Source: JBBQZU01 sp041749535
GTDB taxonomy: Bacteria; Bacteroidota; Bacteroidia; Flavobacteriales_D; Cryomorphaceae
Length of the DNA stretch: 64,000 nucleotides
Reading direction: 5' to 3'
Assembly (NCBI GenBank): GCA_041749535.1
Contig: JBGTBE010000021.1
Location: 1-64,000 of the forward strand
The notes beneath the pieces are model-generated. The model was given only the letters and a program-made list of their open reading frames with translations. It had not been told where the DNA came from and made no database searches. The position numbers and the translations under genes are program-made. Position 1 is the stretch's first letter. Each line of letters begins with the position of its first letter. Of this stretch, positions 8,243 to 16,638 are shown one piece after another.

Positions 8243-10042
8243 TTGAGCAATTCAGAAGACAGTAACACCGGAAAAGACCGTTTCAATTTTCGTAAGTCCA
8301 CGAAGGTGTTCGCCTACATCAAACCTTACAAGTGGAGCTTTGCACTTGGGTTCTTCTTTTTGATACTCAGCAGCCTCACTGCCATGCTCTTCCCCTATTT
8401 TCTCGGGCAACTTATAGGCTATGAAGGCAACTCAACATCTGAGCTTGCTGAGAAAGCCCTTTTCACTTCAGTGGATAGCATCATCATTGCCTTGCTGGTT
8501 GTTTTTACTTCGCAGGCCATCTTCAGCTTTTTCCGTATTCTACTTTTCACGAAAGTAACTGAAAATGCCCTGATGGACATGCGCCGCGCGGCCTTCTCCA
8601 AACTGATTACTGCCCCACTTACCTTCTTCAACCAAAACAAGGTAGGCGAACTCACCAGTCGCATCGCAGCCGATATCAGCCAACTCCAAACCACCTTCAC
8701 CACCACGCTGGCCGAGTTTATAAGGCAGGTGATTACAATCTTGGTTGGTATAGCAGCTTTGGTGTGGCTTTCGCCAAAACTATCCCTCACCATGCTCAGC
8801 GTCATACCGGTGGTTGCCATCCTGGGCGTGGTTTTCGGGCGGTACATTCGCAAGTTGTCCAAGCAAACACAAGATGCCGCTGCCACTTCGAACAGCATTC
8901 TCGAAGAAGCTTTACAAGGCATTCAGAATGTAAAAGCCTTTACCAACGAGCTTTTTGAAATTGGCCGTTTTGGCAAAGCTGCTGCCGAAATACGGCGACT
9001 TGCAGTAAAGGGAGCCATATGGCGGGGACTCTTTGTATCCTTCATAATTCTTTGTCTCTTTGGCTCCATCGTATTTGTAATTTGGCAAGGGGTATTGCTT
9101 ACGCAAAATGGTGAAATGAACCAGGCCGGATTTATCTCCTTTATTATGTATACCATCTTTCTTGGAGCGAGCATAGGGAGCCTGCCAGACTTGTATGCCG
9201 GTATACAAAGGGCCATTGGTGCCACGGAAAGACTGGTGGAAATCATTGATATTGACGCTGAAAAGATAGACCTGGAAGCAGGTGTGAAACCTGTGAAATT
9301 CAAAGGAGATATAGCATTCAATGATGTGCATTTTCACTACGAAAATAGGGGGCTCACACCCGTAATACAAGGAGTAAGCCTTCGCGTAAGGCCGGGTGAG
9401 CAACTCGCCATAGCAGGACCTTCGGGCGCTGGCAAGAGCACGCTTACAGCGCTTTTGCTGCGGTTTTACAATCCCGTTTCAGGCAGTATTCTTATAGACG
9501 GTAAGGATGTTGCTTCCTACAACCTGAGCGCATACCGCTCCCAATTTGCCATTGTACCCCAGGAAGTACTTCTCTTTAACGGTACGATAGAAGAAAACAT
9601 AGGCTATGGCAAACCAGGGGCTATACCAACTGAAATCCGCGAGGCAGCCAAGCAGGCCAATGCACTTGGGTTCATTGAATCATTTCCAGAAAAGTTTGAC
9701 ACCCTGGTGGGAGAGCGGGGTGTACAGCTCAGCGGTGGCCAAAGACAGCGCATTGCCATAGCCCGTGCGGTGCTTCGAGACCCTGCTATTCTTATTCTCG
9801 ATGAAGCGACTTCATCCCTCGACAGTGAGTCTGAAATGCTGGTGCAACAAGCCCTTGAAGCACTTATGAAAGACCGGACCACGATTGTAATTGCACACCG
9901 ACTCAGCACCATCAGGCAGGCCGACCACATAGCGGTTCTCGAAAACGGACGTATCGCCGAATACGGCACGCACCCTGAGCTAATGGCCATGGAAGGTGGG
10001 TTGTACAACAAGCTGCAGCGCATACAGCTCGCCCATGTCTGA
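8243..10042 (+). CDS. ABC exporter, fused permease and ATPase (MsbA/BmrA type)
   Basis: The product is a 599-residue half-transporter with an N-terminal six-helix ABC exporter membrane domain (about residues 20-330) and a C-terminal nucleotide-binding domain. Walker A (GPSGAGKST, about residue 391), the signature LSGGQRQR (about 495), Walker B with DEATSSLD (about 519) and the switch histidine in IVIAHRLST (about 548) are all intact. It presumably works as an inner-membrane homodimer. The substrate cannot be read from sequence; lipid, lipid A core or drug export are the family's usual jobs. The start is taken as TTG 8243 because a -7 promoter element lies just upstream of it; ATG 8204 would add 13 residues. 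Its last codons overlap the next gene, a lipid-linked-sugar-type glycosyltransferase, so an envelope-glycolipid role is possible. Confidence 0.93.
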   Translation: MSNSEDSNTGKDRFNFRKSTKVFAYIKPYKWSFALGFFFLILSSLTAMLFPYFLGQLIGYEGNSTSELAEKALFTSVDSIIIALLVVFTSQAIFSFFRILLFTKVTENALMDMRRAAFSKLITAPLTFFNQNKVGELTSRIAADISQLQTTFTTTLAEFIRQVITILVGIAALVWLSPKLSLTMLSVIPVVAILGVVFGRYIRKLSKQTQDAAATSNSILEEALQGIQNVKAFTNELFEIGRFGKAAAEIRRLAVKGAIWRGLFVSFIILCLFGSIVFVIWQGVLLTQNGEMNQAGFISFIMYTIFLGASIGSLPDLYAGIQRAIGATERLVEIIDIDAEKIDLEAGVKPVKFKGDIAFNDVHFHYENRGLTPVIQGVSLRVRPGEQLAIAGPSGAGKSTLTALLLRFYNPVSGSILIDGKDVASYNLSAYRSQFAIVPQEVLLFNGTIEENIGYGKPGAIPTEIREAAKQANALGFIESFPEKFDTLVGERGVQLSGGQRQRIAIARAVLRDPAILILDEATSSLDSESEMLVQQALEALMKDRTTIVIAHRLSTIRQADHIAVLENGRIAEYGTHPELMAMEGGLYNKLQRIQLAHV

Positions 10043-11885
10043 GGCAGCCAAAAACCGAAAGTGGTTATTATATGCCCTACCTTGTCTTATCGTGGCTGTG
10101 GTACTTCGCTTTTGGGATCTAGGCAACATGCCTTTTACCAACGATGAGCTCAGCGCCTGGAACCGATTACACCACTCCGATCTATCATCCCTCTTAAATT
10201 TAGGCATACAACCCGATGCCCACCCCGCACTTGTGCAGGTATTTTTGTGGGTATGGGTGGGTGCTTTCGGCGATGCTGAGTGGGTATTGAAGCTTCCTTT
10301 CATCTTGATGAGCACAGGGGCTTTTCTGATCTTTTTTCGCATCGCTTTCCGCATCTATGGTCAGGGTGCAGCCATGCTCACCGGGTCCATACTTGCCTGC
10401 AGCCAAGTGGTGCTGGTGTTCTCTACGGTGGCGCGACCTTATGCATCGGGTATGCTCATCTGCGCCGCAATGCTTTGGTATTGGTACCGCATAGTTTTCG
10501 AAGGTGCAGATAAATACAGCACCCACGTTTGGTTTGCAATATTGATTTCGCTTTCGGTGTACAACCATTACTTCAGCGGTTTGCTTGGCATCATGGTTTG
10601 GATCTCTGGGTTGATTTATTGGCGCAGCCTCGATATGAGAAAGTATATTGGCTCTGCGGTACTGGCACTTCTTCTTTTCCTGCCACACCTGCAAATTTCG
10701 CTGGTGCAGGTATCGAGGGGTGGTATAGGTGGGGCCGATGGTTGGCTAAGCGCACCAACACCCGATTTTGTCTGGGAGTGGTTGCTCAGCCTCTTCAACT
10801 ACAATTACCTATTAAGCTTTGCAGGAATTCTGTTGCTTTTAGCTTCTCTCTACAAAGCTGTAAAAAGCAAGTCACCTGCTGAAAAAATTGGCTTACTATT
10901 TACAGCATGGTTTCTATTCATACTTGCAGGTAGCTATTTCTATTCCCATTATGTGGACCCCTTGCTGCATCACGGTACCATCTTCTTTGTTACCCCGCTT
11001 CTTGTTATAGCGCTTTCAGGTAGCCTTCCGGCCAAACGTTTTTCCATATGGATAGCAGCCTTCGTGGCAATAATCCTGGTTTGGTCGCTATTTGCCGAAA
11101 GGCATCACTACGATGTGATGTACGGACAGCCCTATGCAAGAACGGCACAATACCTCAACGAACTGGACGCTGAGGGAGGAAAGACTTTCGCAATTGTGCA
11201 TCAGGAACCCGCCTATCTGGCATACTATCTTCATACAGACACCTTGCCATATATGGTGCTTAACACACATCAGAAAAACTACACAACCGCTCAGGAAATA
11301 GACCAATTGCTCCTTGAAGATGCCGACGTATTTTATACCGATGGTCGGAATGGAGCCCTTGTGTACGCTGCACATTTGGTGTACCCGTCGTACACCCGGT
11401 ACAACGGTTTTATATTCTCTGGTTTTCATTTTCGGAAAACGGGCCGTACGGAAAAGCCGCTGTACCACAACCTGATAACCGCGAACGATACCATTCACAC
11501 CGACGCCGAATACGTGGACATTCTTCAATTGGAACTTGTGGATAGTGATATCACTTTCGGTGAGGAAATTGGCGCATTGGTTCAGTTTGCTGAAAAACCA
11601 GCAAGCGATGTTCATCTCGTTTTCGACTTGCGCAAAAACGGTGAGAGCCTGCACTGGAGCTCAGGATTGACAGGCAATAGCGGGTTCATGCACGACAGTA
11701 CCTATTATGTGGTGCATCAAATATTGCTTTGGAATGCCTTCACCAATGCATCGCAGATGGAGGGAGTAGAATTGAAAATATACCTCTGGAATCCGGAAAA
11801 ATCCCCCATGAAAATCGAAAGCTGGAAAGTTGATAAACTCGATGCCAATCCCAACTATTACGGACAGCTGTACCGAAGACCTTAA
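10035..11885 (+). CDS. Multi-pass GT39-like (ArnT/PMT type) glycosyltransferase
   Basis: This is a 616-residue integral membrane protein. After the first transmembrane helix it has PFTNDELSAW, the acidic loop motif that carries the catalytic Asp in the GT-C families GT39 and GT83, followed by about ten hydrophobic helices (to about residue 370) and a soluble C-terminal domain of about 245 residues. GT39-type enzymes move sugars from polyprenyl-phosphate donors on the outer face of the inner membrane. Acceptor and sugar are unknown. ATG 10035 overlaps the stop of the ABC exporter by 8 bp, implying coupled translation; an alternative upstream start at 9996 would overlap more and has no hydrophobic or family support. 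Confidence 0.75.
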   Translation: MSEAAKNRKWLLYALPCLIVAVVLRFWDLGNMPFTNDELSAWNRLHHSDLSSLLNLGIQPDAHPALVQVFLWVWVGAFGDAEWVLKLPFILMSTGAFLIFFRIAFRIYGQGAAMLTGSILACSQVVLVFSTVARPYASGMLICAAMLWYWYRIVFEGADKYSTHVWFAILISLSVYNHYFSGLLGIMVWISGLIYWRSLDMRKYIGSAVLALLLFLPHLQISLVQVSRGGIGGADGWLSAPTPDFVWEWLLSLFNYNYLLSFAGILLLLASLYKAVKSKSPAEKIGLLFTAWFLFILAGSYFYSHYVDPLLHHGTIFFVTPLLVIALSGSLPAKRFSIWIAAFVAIILVWSLFAERHHYDVMYGQPYARTAQYLNELDAEGGKTFAIVHQEPAYLAYYLHTDTLPYMVLNTHQKNYTTAQEIDQLLLEDADVFYTDGRNGALVYAAHLVYPSYTRYNGFIFSGFHFRKTGRTEKPLYHNLITANDTIHTDAEYVDILQLELVDSDITFGEEIGALVQFAEKPASDVHLVFDLRKNGESLHWSSGLTGNSGFMHDSTYYVVHQILLWNAFTNASQMEGVELKIYLWNPEKSPMKIESWKVDKLDANPNYYGQLYRRP

Positions 11886-12088
11886 TACGCCATTCGAGAA
11901 GGGATTTGAAAGGGGTATTCATGCGCTGGCTCAAGTCTTCTAAACTCCGAAAAATTTGGGTGTCAAAATATTGAACGAAGTTTTACACACACACCATACA
12001 GAAACATACCTTCTCCAACATAAAGACATTATGTATGTCCCAATCATCTTGATACAGATGATGCACCACAGCGTTGAATTATCTCTTC

Positions 12089-12937
12089 CTATTCACTTCC
12101 TCGCTTACTACCTACAAGTCTCCAGCTTACCCCAGTGTTTACAAAAGTTTCAAGTACGCCAAAATTATTCCCATAACCCCCGCTGATGTCAAGCTGTACA
12201 TTGTTGTTGACTAAATAGGAAAAACCACCATCTACTTTGTTTTGAAAATCTCCCTCTCTTACACTTCCATAACTTTCCATGAAACCCCTCCACTTATTGT
12301 ACAGCGGAAAGCCAAAATTAACCACATACCGAACAGTTGGAATGGGGTCATTTCCGTTGTAGTCCAAAACCCAATTCGTGGCAAGTGTCATCTTTTTTCG
12401 CAGTGACCAATTGACCACCGCAACCATCACCGGTGCCAAATTTTCTGAAGGAAAATCGTCTGAAGTATTTGGTATTTTCAACCTTAACTGAAAACCCGTT
12501 GTAGGCAACCATCCATTCTGATCGTTGATGTGCACCCTGAAACCAAAATGGAGGTTGTTCAAACCCCGTAAATCACCCATTTCACTCCCCATAGACTGCA
12601 TTTGGTAATCCACCAGCATACTTACTTCCAACAACTCAGTAATACCCAGGCGCACCACATTATTGGTCAGAAAAACATCGGTCGGCTGATTATTTGAAGA
12701 TTGGGAATTGAATTCCAGCCCTTGCTGAAATTGAAGAACACCGCTACCTGCTGTAAAAGCTCCAATGGCTTTGCCGGGTCTTCCTGTCCGGATCACATCG
12801 CTGTACTGCCCTTTGGCCATCCCACACCACAACAGCAACAATAGAACACAAGGAAAGCTTGTGGCACAGCGAATGTTGCCTATATGGGCCGCAAACGGTT
12901 TACAACATCTAGGTGTATGATGATCCGGTTTCTTCAT
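12089..12937 (-). CDS. Probable outer-membrane beta-barrel protein (MetA-pathway/phenol family-like)
   Basis: This is a 282-residue protein with an N-terminal signal sequence whose hydrophobic core, FPCVLLLLLWCGMAKG, is preceded by an unusually long and basic n-region. The mature part alternates polar and hydrophobic residues as in barrel strands, opens with TGRPGKAIGAFTAGSGVLQ, and ends with a strand-like VSWRLVG. The pattern resembles the Putative MetA-pathway of phenol degradation outer-membrane family. That family name does not establish a function. ATG 12937 was chosen over the TTG at 12946. No partner gene is adjacent; it stands alone, convergent with the glycosyltransferase gene. Confidence 0.6.
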   Translation of the reverse strand: MKKPDHHTPRCCKPFAAHIGNIRCATSFPCVLLLLLWCGMAKGQYSDVIRTGRPGKAIGAFTAGSGVLQFQQGLEFNSQSSNNQPTDVFLTNNVVRLGITELLEVSMLVDYQMQSMGSEMGDLRGLNNLHFGFRVHINDQNGWLPTTGFQLRLKIPNTSDDFPSENLAPVMVAVVNWSLRKKMTLATNWVLDYNGNDPIPTVRYVVNFGFPLYNKWRGFMESYGSVREGDFQNKVDGGFSYLVNNNVQLDISGGYGNNFGVLETFVNTGVSWRLVGSKRGSE

Positions 12938-13096
12938 ATTGCCCAACCTACCTCGCTGAGAAAAGCTGAGGGAGATTTAAAAATACCACAGCAGTTTTTC
13001 GTGCTGGAAAGGTAAATAAAATGAAAGTTTCCGTTTGAATACTCAAAAAACCTCTGCGCCCAGACCTGTGAAACGTCCCAAATTGGTTACAGAACA

Positions 13097-13139
13097 CAAA
13101 AAGCCCCTGCCCAGGTCTATAACCTTGGAAGCAGGGGCT
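13097..13139 (-). terminator. Intrinsic terminator of the TonB-C-like gene
   Basis: On the minus strand AGCCCCTGC (13139-13131) pairs with GCAGGGGCT (13110-13102). The 20-nt loop can extend the stem further by one-base-bulged pairing of CCAAGGT with ACCTGG. Five T residues follow (13101-13097). It lies 25 bp past the stop codon at 13164. Confidence 0.8.
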
Positions 13140-13163
13140 GTCGCTTGTTTCTACCAGATCAAT

Positions 13164-13955
13164 TTAGCAGCCTTCCGCGCCAAGGGAAACAACGAGTACT
13201 TGTTCCACCTTCTCACCCTTTGCATTCTCGGCAGGCGTCCATGTGCCGGGAATTTCTGTAATCATTGTGGGCACCGCCATGTCAAGTTCAGCACTTCCGG
13301 ATGTTCTATCCAGCCGCACATCCTTGAGCTCCCCATTCGCGGTAACGGTGAAATAAAGTTTGGATGGACGCAACGCATCCGTGTTCAGGATGATTCCTTC
13401 ATTCTCGGCGCGCATTCTCAAATAGTCCAATACACCTTCATTGCCAAGTGAATGTGTGGCTTGTTTCTCTGGCACCACTGTGAAGTGTGGCTCGTAAATA
13501 TTGTCGGACAGAACTCCCGTGCGGCTGTTGGGACCATAGCACTCCACCTTGACTGCAAAACTGCCTGAATAGTCCATGGATCGCAAAAAGTTTATTTGTC
13601 TTTCATTAAACGCGATACCTTTTCCATTTTCTACGAGGGCACTCTGCTGATCATTTTCTATAAGTATCAAACTCACGGAACCATAGCTAAAGGCCATCGT
13701 GCTGTGCTCTGCGGGTAGAAAATTCATTACAGATGCAGCCCGTTCCAATTCTGACTTCGTGATGGGTTCAAAACGTGACCCCAGGCTATAAAATATCGTT
13801 GGTTTGACAAGCTTTACGGGCACTTCTTCAACCGTACTACTGCAGGCGGATACAAGATTGGGAGCTGAGGTGTCATCTCCCCAGTTTATAAGTCCAAAAG
13901 CCGATAAGCCAGCTGATGTAAGCAGGAACCCTAAAATTAATGTGTGGTTTTTCAT
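13164..13955 (-). CDS. Exported protein with TonB C-terminal-like domain
   Basis: This is a 263-residue protein with a single N-terminal hydrophobic segment (about residues 5-24), so it is exported or membrane-anchored. The C-terminal 65 residues (LYFTVTANGELKDVRLDRTSG ... IPGTWTPAENAKGEKV) have the F.v...G.v..v.v..SSG..eLD....  pattern of the TonB C-terminal domain. The central 170 residues are not recognised. There is no proline-rich spacer and no ExbB/ExbD neighbour, so it need not energise a receptor; stand-alone TonB_C proteins of unknown role are common in Bacteroidota. The ATG is embedded in a hairpin (13955-13987) that could influence translation. Confidence 0.65.
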   Translation of the reverse strand: MKNHTLILGFLLTSAGLSAFGLINWGDDTSAPNLVSACSSTVEEVPVKLVKPTIFYSLGSRFEPITKSELERAASVMNFLPAEHSTMAFSYGSVSLILIENDQQSALVENGKGIAFNERQINFLRSMDYSGSFAVKVECYGPNSRTGVLSDNIYEPHFTVVPEKQATHSLGNEGVLDYLRMRAENEGIILNTDALRPSKLYFTVTANGELKDVRLDRTSGSAELDMAVPTMITEIPGTWTPAENAKGEKVEQVLVVSLGAEGC

Positions 13956-13987
13956 CGTTGAAATTATTTAGTGAGAATCTTCAACGA
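13955..13987 (-). promoter_or_regulatory. Leader hairpin touching the start codon
   Basis: TCGTTGAA (13955-13962) and TTCAACGA (13980-13987) form a perfect 8-bp inverted repeat with a 17-bp spacer. The left arm includes the first base of the ATG at 13955. In the mRNA it would be a stem directly in front of the start codon. Confidence 0.35.
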
Positions 13988-14173
13988 ATGTAGATCCAAC
14001 TGCTTCGAAGTCAGGTTAAGATGGTGTAAAATGATGTAAATGGTTTGTAAATCCTTGCAAATAGATTGAAACACTTCGATCAACATCTACTCAGCCAGGC
14101 ATTTGGGGTGACCTGCGCTTGAAAATCTAAATCATACAATCCAGATGCTACAAGGTAATACAGGAGCAAATTT

Positions 14174-14788
14174 TCAGGTAAACTGAAGGTATACCACCTT
14201 TTTCGTCTCAAAAAATTCATCGGAGAGCTTGTCCGCGAGTTTGTACACCGCCGATGGAAAGCGGTCTATCTCCTCAACCTCATCCCGAAGTTCGCCTCCT
14301 TTGAGACAATACAGCGCCTTGGTGCGCAGCTTGCCCTCCGTACAGAAACGTGCGAGCGCATCAAGCCGTGCCACGGCACGGCTCAGGGCCACGTCGAATT
14401 TAGCCTGTATCTCCTCGGCGCGGGCATGGCGCACAGCCACATTTGTAAGTCCCAGGCGACTGGCAATATCATGCACAGCTTTGAGTTTCTTCCCAATAGA
14501 ATCTACAAGTAAAAAAGTTACATCAGGGTAAAGTATGGCCAAGGGAATACCTGGAAATCCACCACCGGTACCTATATCAATGGCGCGTGTACCAGGTTTA
14601 GGCTGCCAGTAAAAAGCCAGGGAGAGGGAGTGCAGCACATGACGCTCCATAAAGCGGTCCATGTCCTTGCGGCTTATCAGGTTTATTTGCGCGTTCCACT
14701 CAGTGTATAGTTCAGGGAGCGCTGCAAATTGCTTTTTCTGCACATCGCTGAGCGAGGGAAACAACTTTATAATATCATCGATACCCAT
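14174..14788 (-). CDS. rsmG: 16S rRNA (guanine-N7)-methyltransferase RsmG
   Basis: The product has 204 residues, close to the normal RsmG length. The SAM-binding loop DIGTGGGFPGIPLAI (about residues 71-85) and the following VDSIGKK are characteristic of RsmG/GidB, as are the N-terminal N.Q.NLISR pattern (NAQINLISRKD) and RHVLHSL. The enzyme methylates N7 of G527 in 16S rRNA. It is the last gene of an apparent minus-strand operon: glycosyltransferase, sigma factor (13 bp upstream), rsmG. Confidence 0.95.
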   Translation of the reverse strand: MGIDDIIKLFPSLSDVQKKQFAALPELYTEWNAQINLISRKDMDRFMERHVLHSLSLAFYWQPKPGTRAIDIGTGGGFPGIPLAILYPDVTFLLVDSIGKKLKAVHDIASRLGLTNVAVRHARAEEIQAKFDVALSRAVARLDALARFCTEGKLRTKALYCLKGGELRDEVEEIDRFPSAVYKLADKLSDEFFETKKVVYLQFT

Positions 14789-14801
14789 AAGGCAGGGCTG
14801 C

Positions 14802-15416
14802 TCAGATGGTTTCTTTGGTGTGTTTCATCATATTTGCCAGAAATTCCCTCGCCCGAAAAAGCTGTGCCTTTACAGTGCCTAAGGGCAAATTGAGCTCCAC
14901 CGCAATTTCCTCGTAAGAGTACTCTTTGAAATACCGCAACATAACGAGTTGTTTGTAGCGGGGTTTTAGTTTCTCCACTACCAGCTGCATGGCCTTTATT
15001 TTTTGCTCCCGCATCAACTCTTCCTCAGGATCCAAACCTTCAGACTCTATATCATAAGTTACATTCTCACCGTCTTCGTTGGTGAGTCCGGTATCTATGG
15101 ACATGGTTTTCTTCTTTCGCTCACGGCGAATAAAGTCAATGCAATTGTTGGAAGCAATTTTAAACATCCACGTGCTGAAGGCATAACTGGGATGGTACTG
15201 CTCCAGGCGGTTGAAGGCCTTACCGAATGCTTCTATGGTGAGGTCCTCGGCATCATCGGAGTTGTTCACCATTTTTAGGAGCATGTAATATATACTCTCC
15301 CGGTAGCGCTGCATCAGTTCGGCATATGCGCTCTGATCGCCTTTGTCCACACACCTTCTCACCAATCGGTAATCGTGTTGTGCTTTAGGTGAAAGTTTTG
15401 AAATCAGTTCTTCCAT
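14802..15416 (-). CDS. ECF-type RNA polymerase sigma-70 factor
   Basis: This 204-residue protein has sigma region 2 (about residues 30-105, with DDAEDLTIEAFGKAF and FSTWMFKIASNNCIDFIRR) and region 4 (about 145-200, with YSYEEIAVELNLPLGTVKAQLFRAR). It lacks regions 1.1 and 3, which is the ECF (group 4) layout. It recruits RNA polymerase to alternative promoters. No anti-sigma gene is adjacent, unlike many ECF loci. The start overlaps the end of the upstream glycosyltransferase by 13 bp, and rsmG follows after 13 bp. A sigma factor next to rsmG may be a conserved Bacteroidota arrangement; that is from general recollection, not tested. Confidence 0.92.
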   Translation of the reverse strand: MEELISKLSPKAQHDYRLVRRCVDKGDQSAYAELMQRYRESIYYMLLKMVNNSDDAEDLTIEAFGKAFNRLEQYHPSYAFSTWMFKIASNNCIDFIRRERKKKTMSIDTGLTNEDGENVTYDIESEGLDPEEELMREQKIKAMQLVVEKLKPRYKQLVMLRYFKEYSYEEIAVELNLPLGTVKAQLFRAREFLANMMKHTKETI

Positions 15417-16537
15417 TTGGTATTTTTTGATGATGCGTTTGCAATATGCACTGAAGCTGTGAGAAAGATCATGGCTATTTCCATAAATGGTGCAAACAGC
15501 ACCAAATCTTTGTGTCCCAGCCTTCGTGAGGAGCGGCTAAAAATAGTGATTTGTATGAATAACCTGGAGAGGAGCACAGATATAACTGCAATTATCCATT
15601 GTTGATAGAGCAACAAGCTGATGCTTCCAGCCAAAAGCATGAGCAGACTGATGGGCTGGGCGAGAAGCAATACCTTGTGCCACAATTTATAACGCCTCCC
15701 CGTGGTGAGATGCCGCCTCTTTTGCCACCAGAAGTTTCTCAATGTCTTTTCTGGTGTCGTTTCCACGAGTGCATCTGCATCAAGGCAAATGGAAGTGTTC
15801 TCCCTGGATGCAATTTTATTCACGAAGAGGTCATCATCGCCAGAAGCCAGTTTATAATGATCGCGGAAACCGCCCACTTCGAAGAAACGGCCTCTGGGAT
15901 ATGAAAGGTTCCTTCCTACTCCCATGTATGGCACTCCTGCAAGTGCAAAGCCCATGTAATTCATGGCTGTGGTCATGCTGTCAAAGCGGATAAACGCATT
16001 CAGGAAACCAGCCTCCCGGGCGTAGGGGCTATAGCCAAGTACGATCTGGTTCTCATCAACTGCGGCATTCACCATCGTGCGAATCCACCTTCGGCTTGCG
16101 GGGCGGCAGTCGGCGTCGGTGAGCAATACCCTGCTGTACTTTGCCGCTTTTATGCCCAGCGTTACGGCGTACTTTTTGCCTCCATCGTACTGCTCATTCT
16201 CAATCACGTTCACCACATGAAGGTGTTTGTAGCGCGTTTTATACTCTTGAAGCACCGATGCGGATTCATCGAAAGATCCATCGTTTACCACAATCACTTC
16301 GAAGGCAGAATAGTCTTGCTCGAGTATCGAGGGGAGGTTAACGAGTAGGTTGTCATACTCATTGCGCGCGGCAATCACCACACTCACTGCCTCCTCATTC
16401 TGTGAGGGGCCGGGCGGTTTGTACCACGCCACCCTTGCATACACAAACCCGAGGTATACGAGCTGAACCAGGGCTGAAAGCAGGAAGGCAATCTTCCAGA
16501 AAAGTAATATGGATTCGAAGCTCAGGTTAAGGTGCAT
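15404..16537 (-). CDS. Membrane-bound family 2 glycosyltransferase
   Basis: The product has 377 residues. One N-terminal helix (about residues 8-30) is followed by a GT-A fold with VSVVIAARNEYDNL (about 52-65), VVNDGSFDES and the metal-binding DADCRPAS (DxD-like), then GGFRDHYKLASGDDDLFVNK and the QKRRHLTTGRRY motif typical of processive family 2 enzymes, and two or three C-terminal helices. It probably builds a cell-envelope polysaccharide or glycolipid at the inner membrane; donor and acceptor are unknown. ATG 16537 was chosen because translation from 16615 would add 26 residues unlike the family. It heads the operon containing the sigma factor and rsmG, and is divergent from tgt. Confidence 0.88.
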   Translation of the reverse strand: MHLNLSFESILLFWKIAFLLSALVQLVYLGFVYARVAWYKPPGPSQNEEAVSVVIAARNEYDNLLVNLPSILEQDYSAFEVIVVNDGSFDESASVLQEYKTRYKHLHVVNVIENEQYDGGKKYAVTLGIKAAKYSRVLLTDADCRPASRRWIRTMVNAAVDENQIVLGYSPYAREAGFLNAFIRFDSMTTAMNYMGFALAGVPYMGVGRNLSYPRGRFFEVGGFRDHYKLASGDDDLFVNKIASRENTSICLDADALVETTPEKTLRNFWWQKRRHLTTGRRYKLWHKVLLLAQPISLLMLLAGSISLLLYQQWIIAVISVLLSRLFIQITIFSRSSRRLGHKDLVLFAPFMEIAMIFLTASVHIANASSKNTKWKN

Positions 16538-16585
16538 GGTTATCGCCGTAAAATTAGGTGAACATGCAGCTAATTCAAATCCTCT

Positions 16586-16593
16586 TATCTTTG
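16586..16593 (+). promoter_or_regulatory. -7 element TATCTTTG upstream of tgt
   Basis: This is an exact TAnnTTTG match 45 bp before the tgt start codon, in the intergenic region divergent to the glycosyltransferase. Confidence 0.5.
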
Positions 16594-16638
16594 CCGGCCT
16601 TCTATTTTTCAACATAGTTTACAACAGCGCCCACATCA

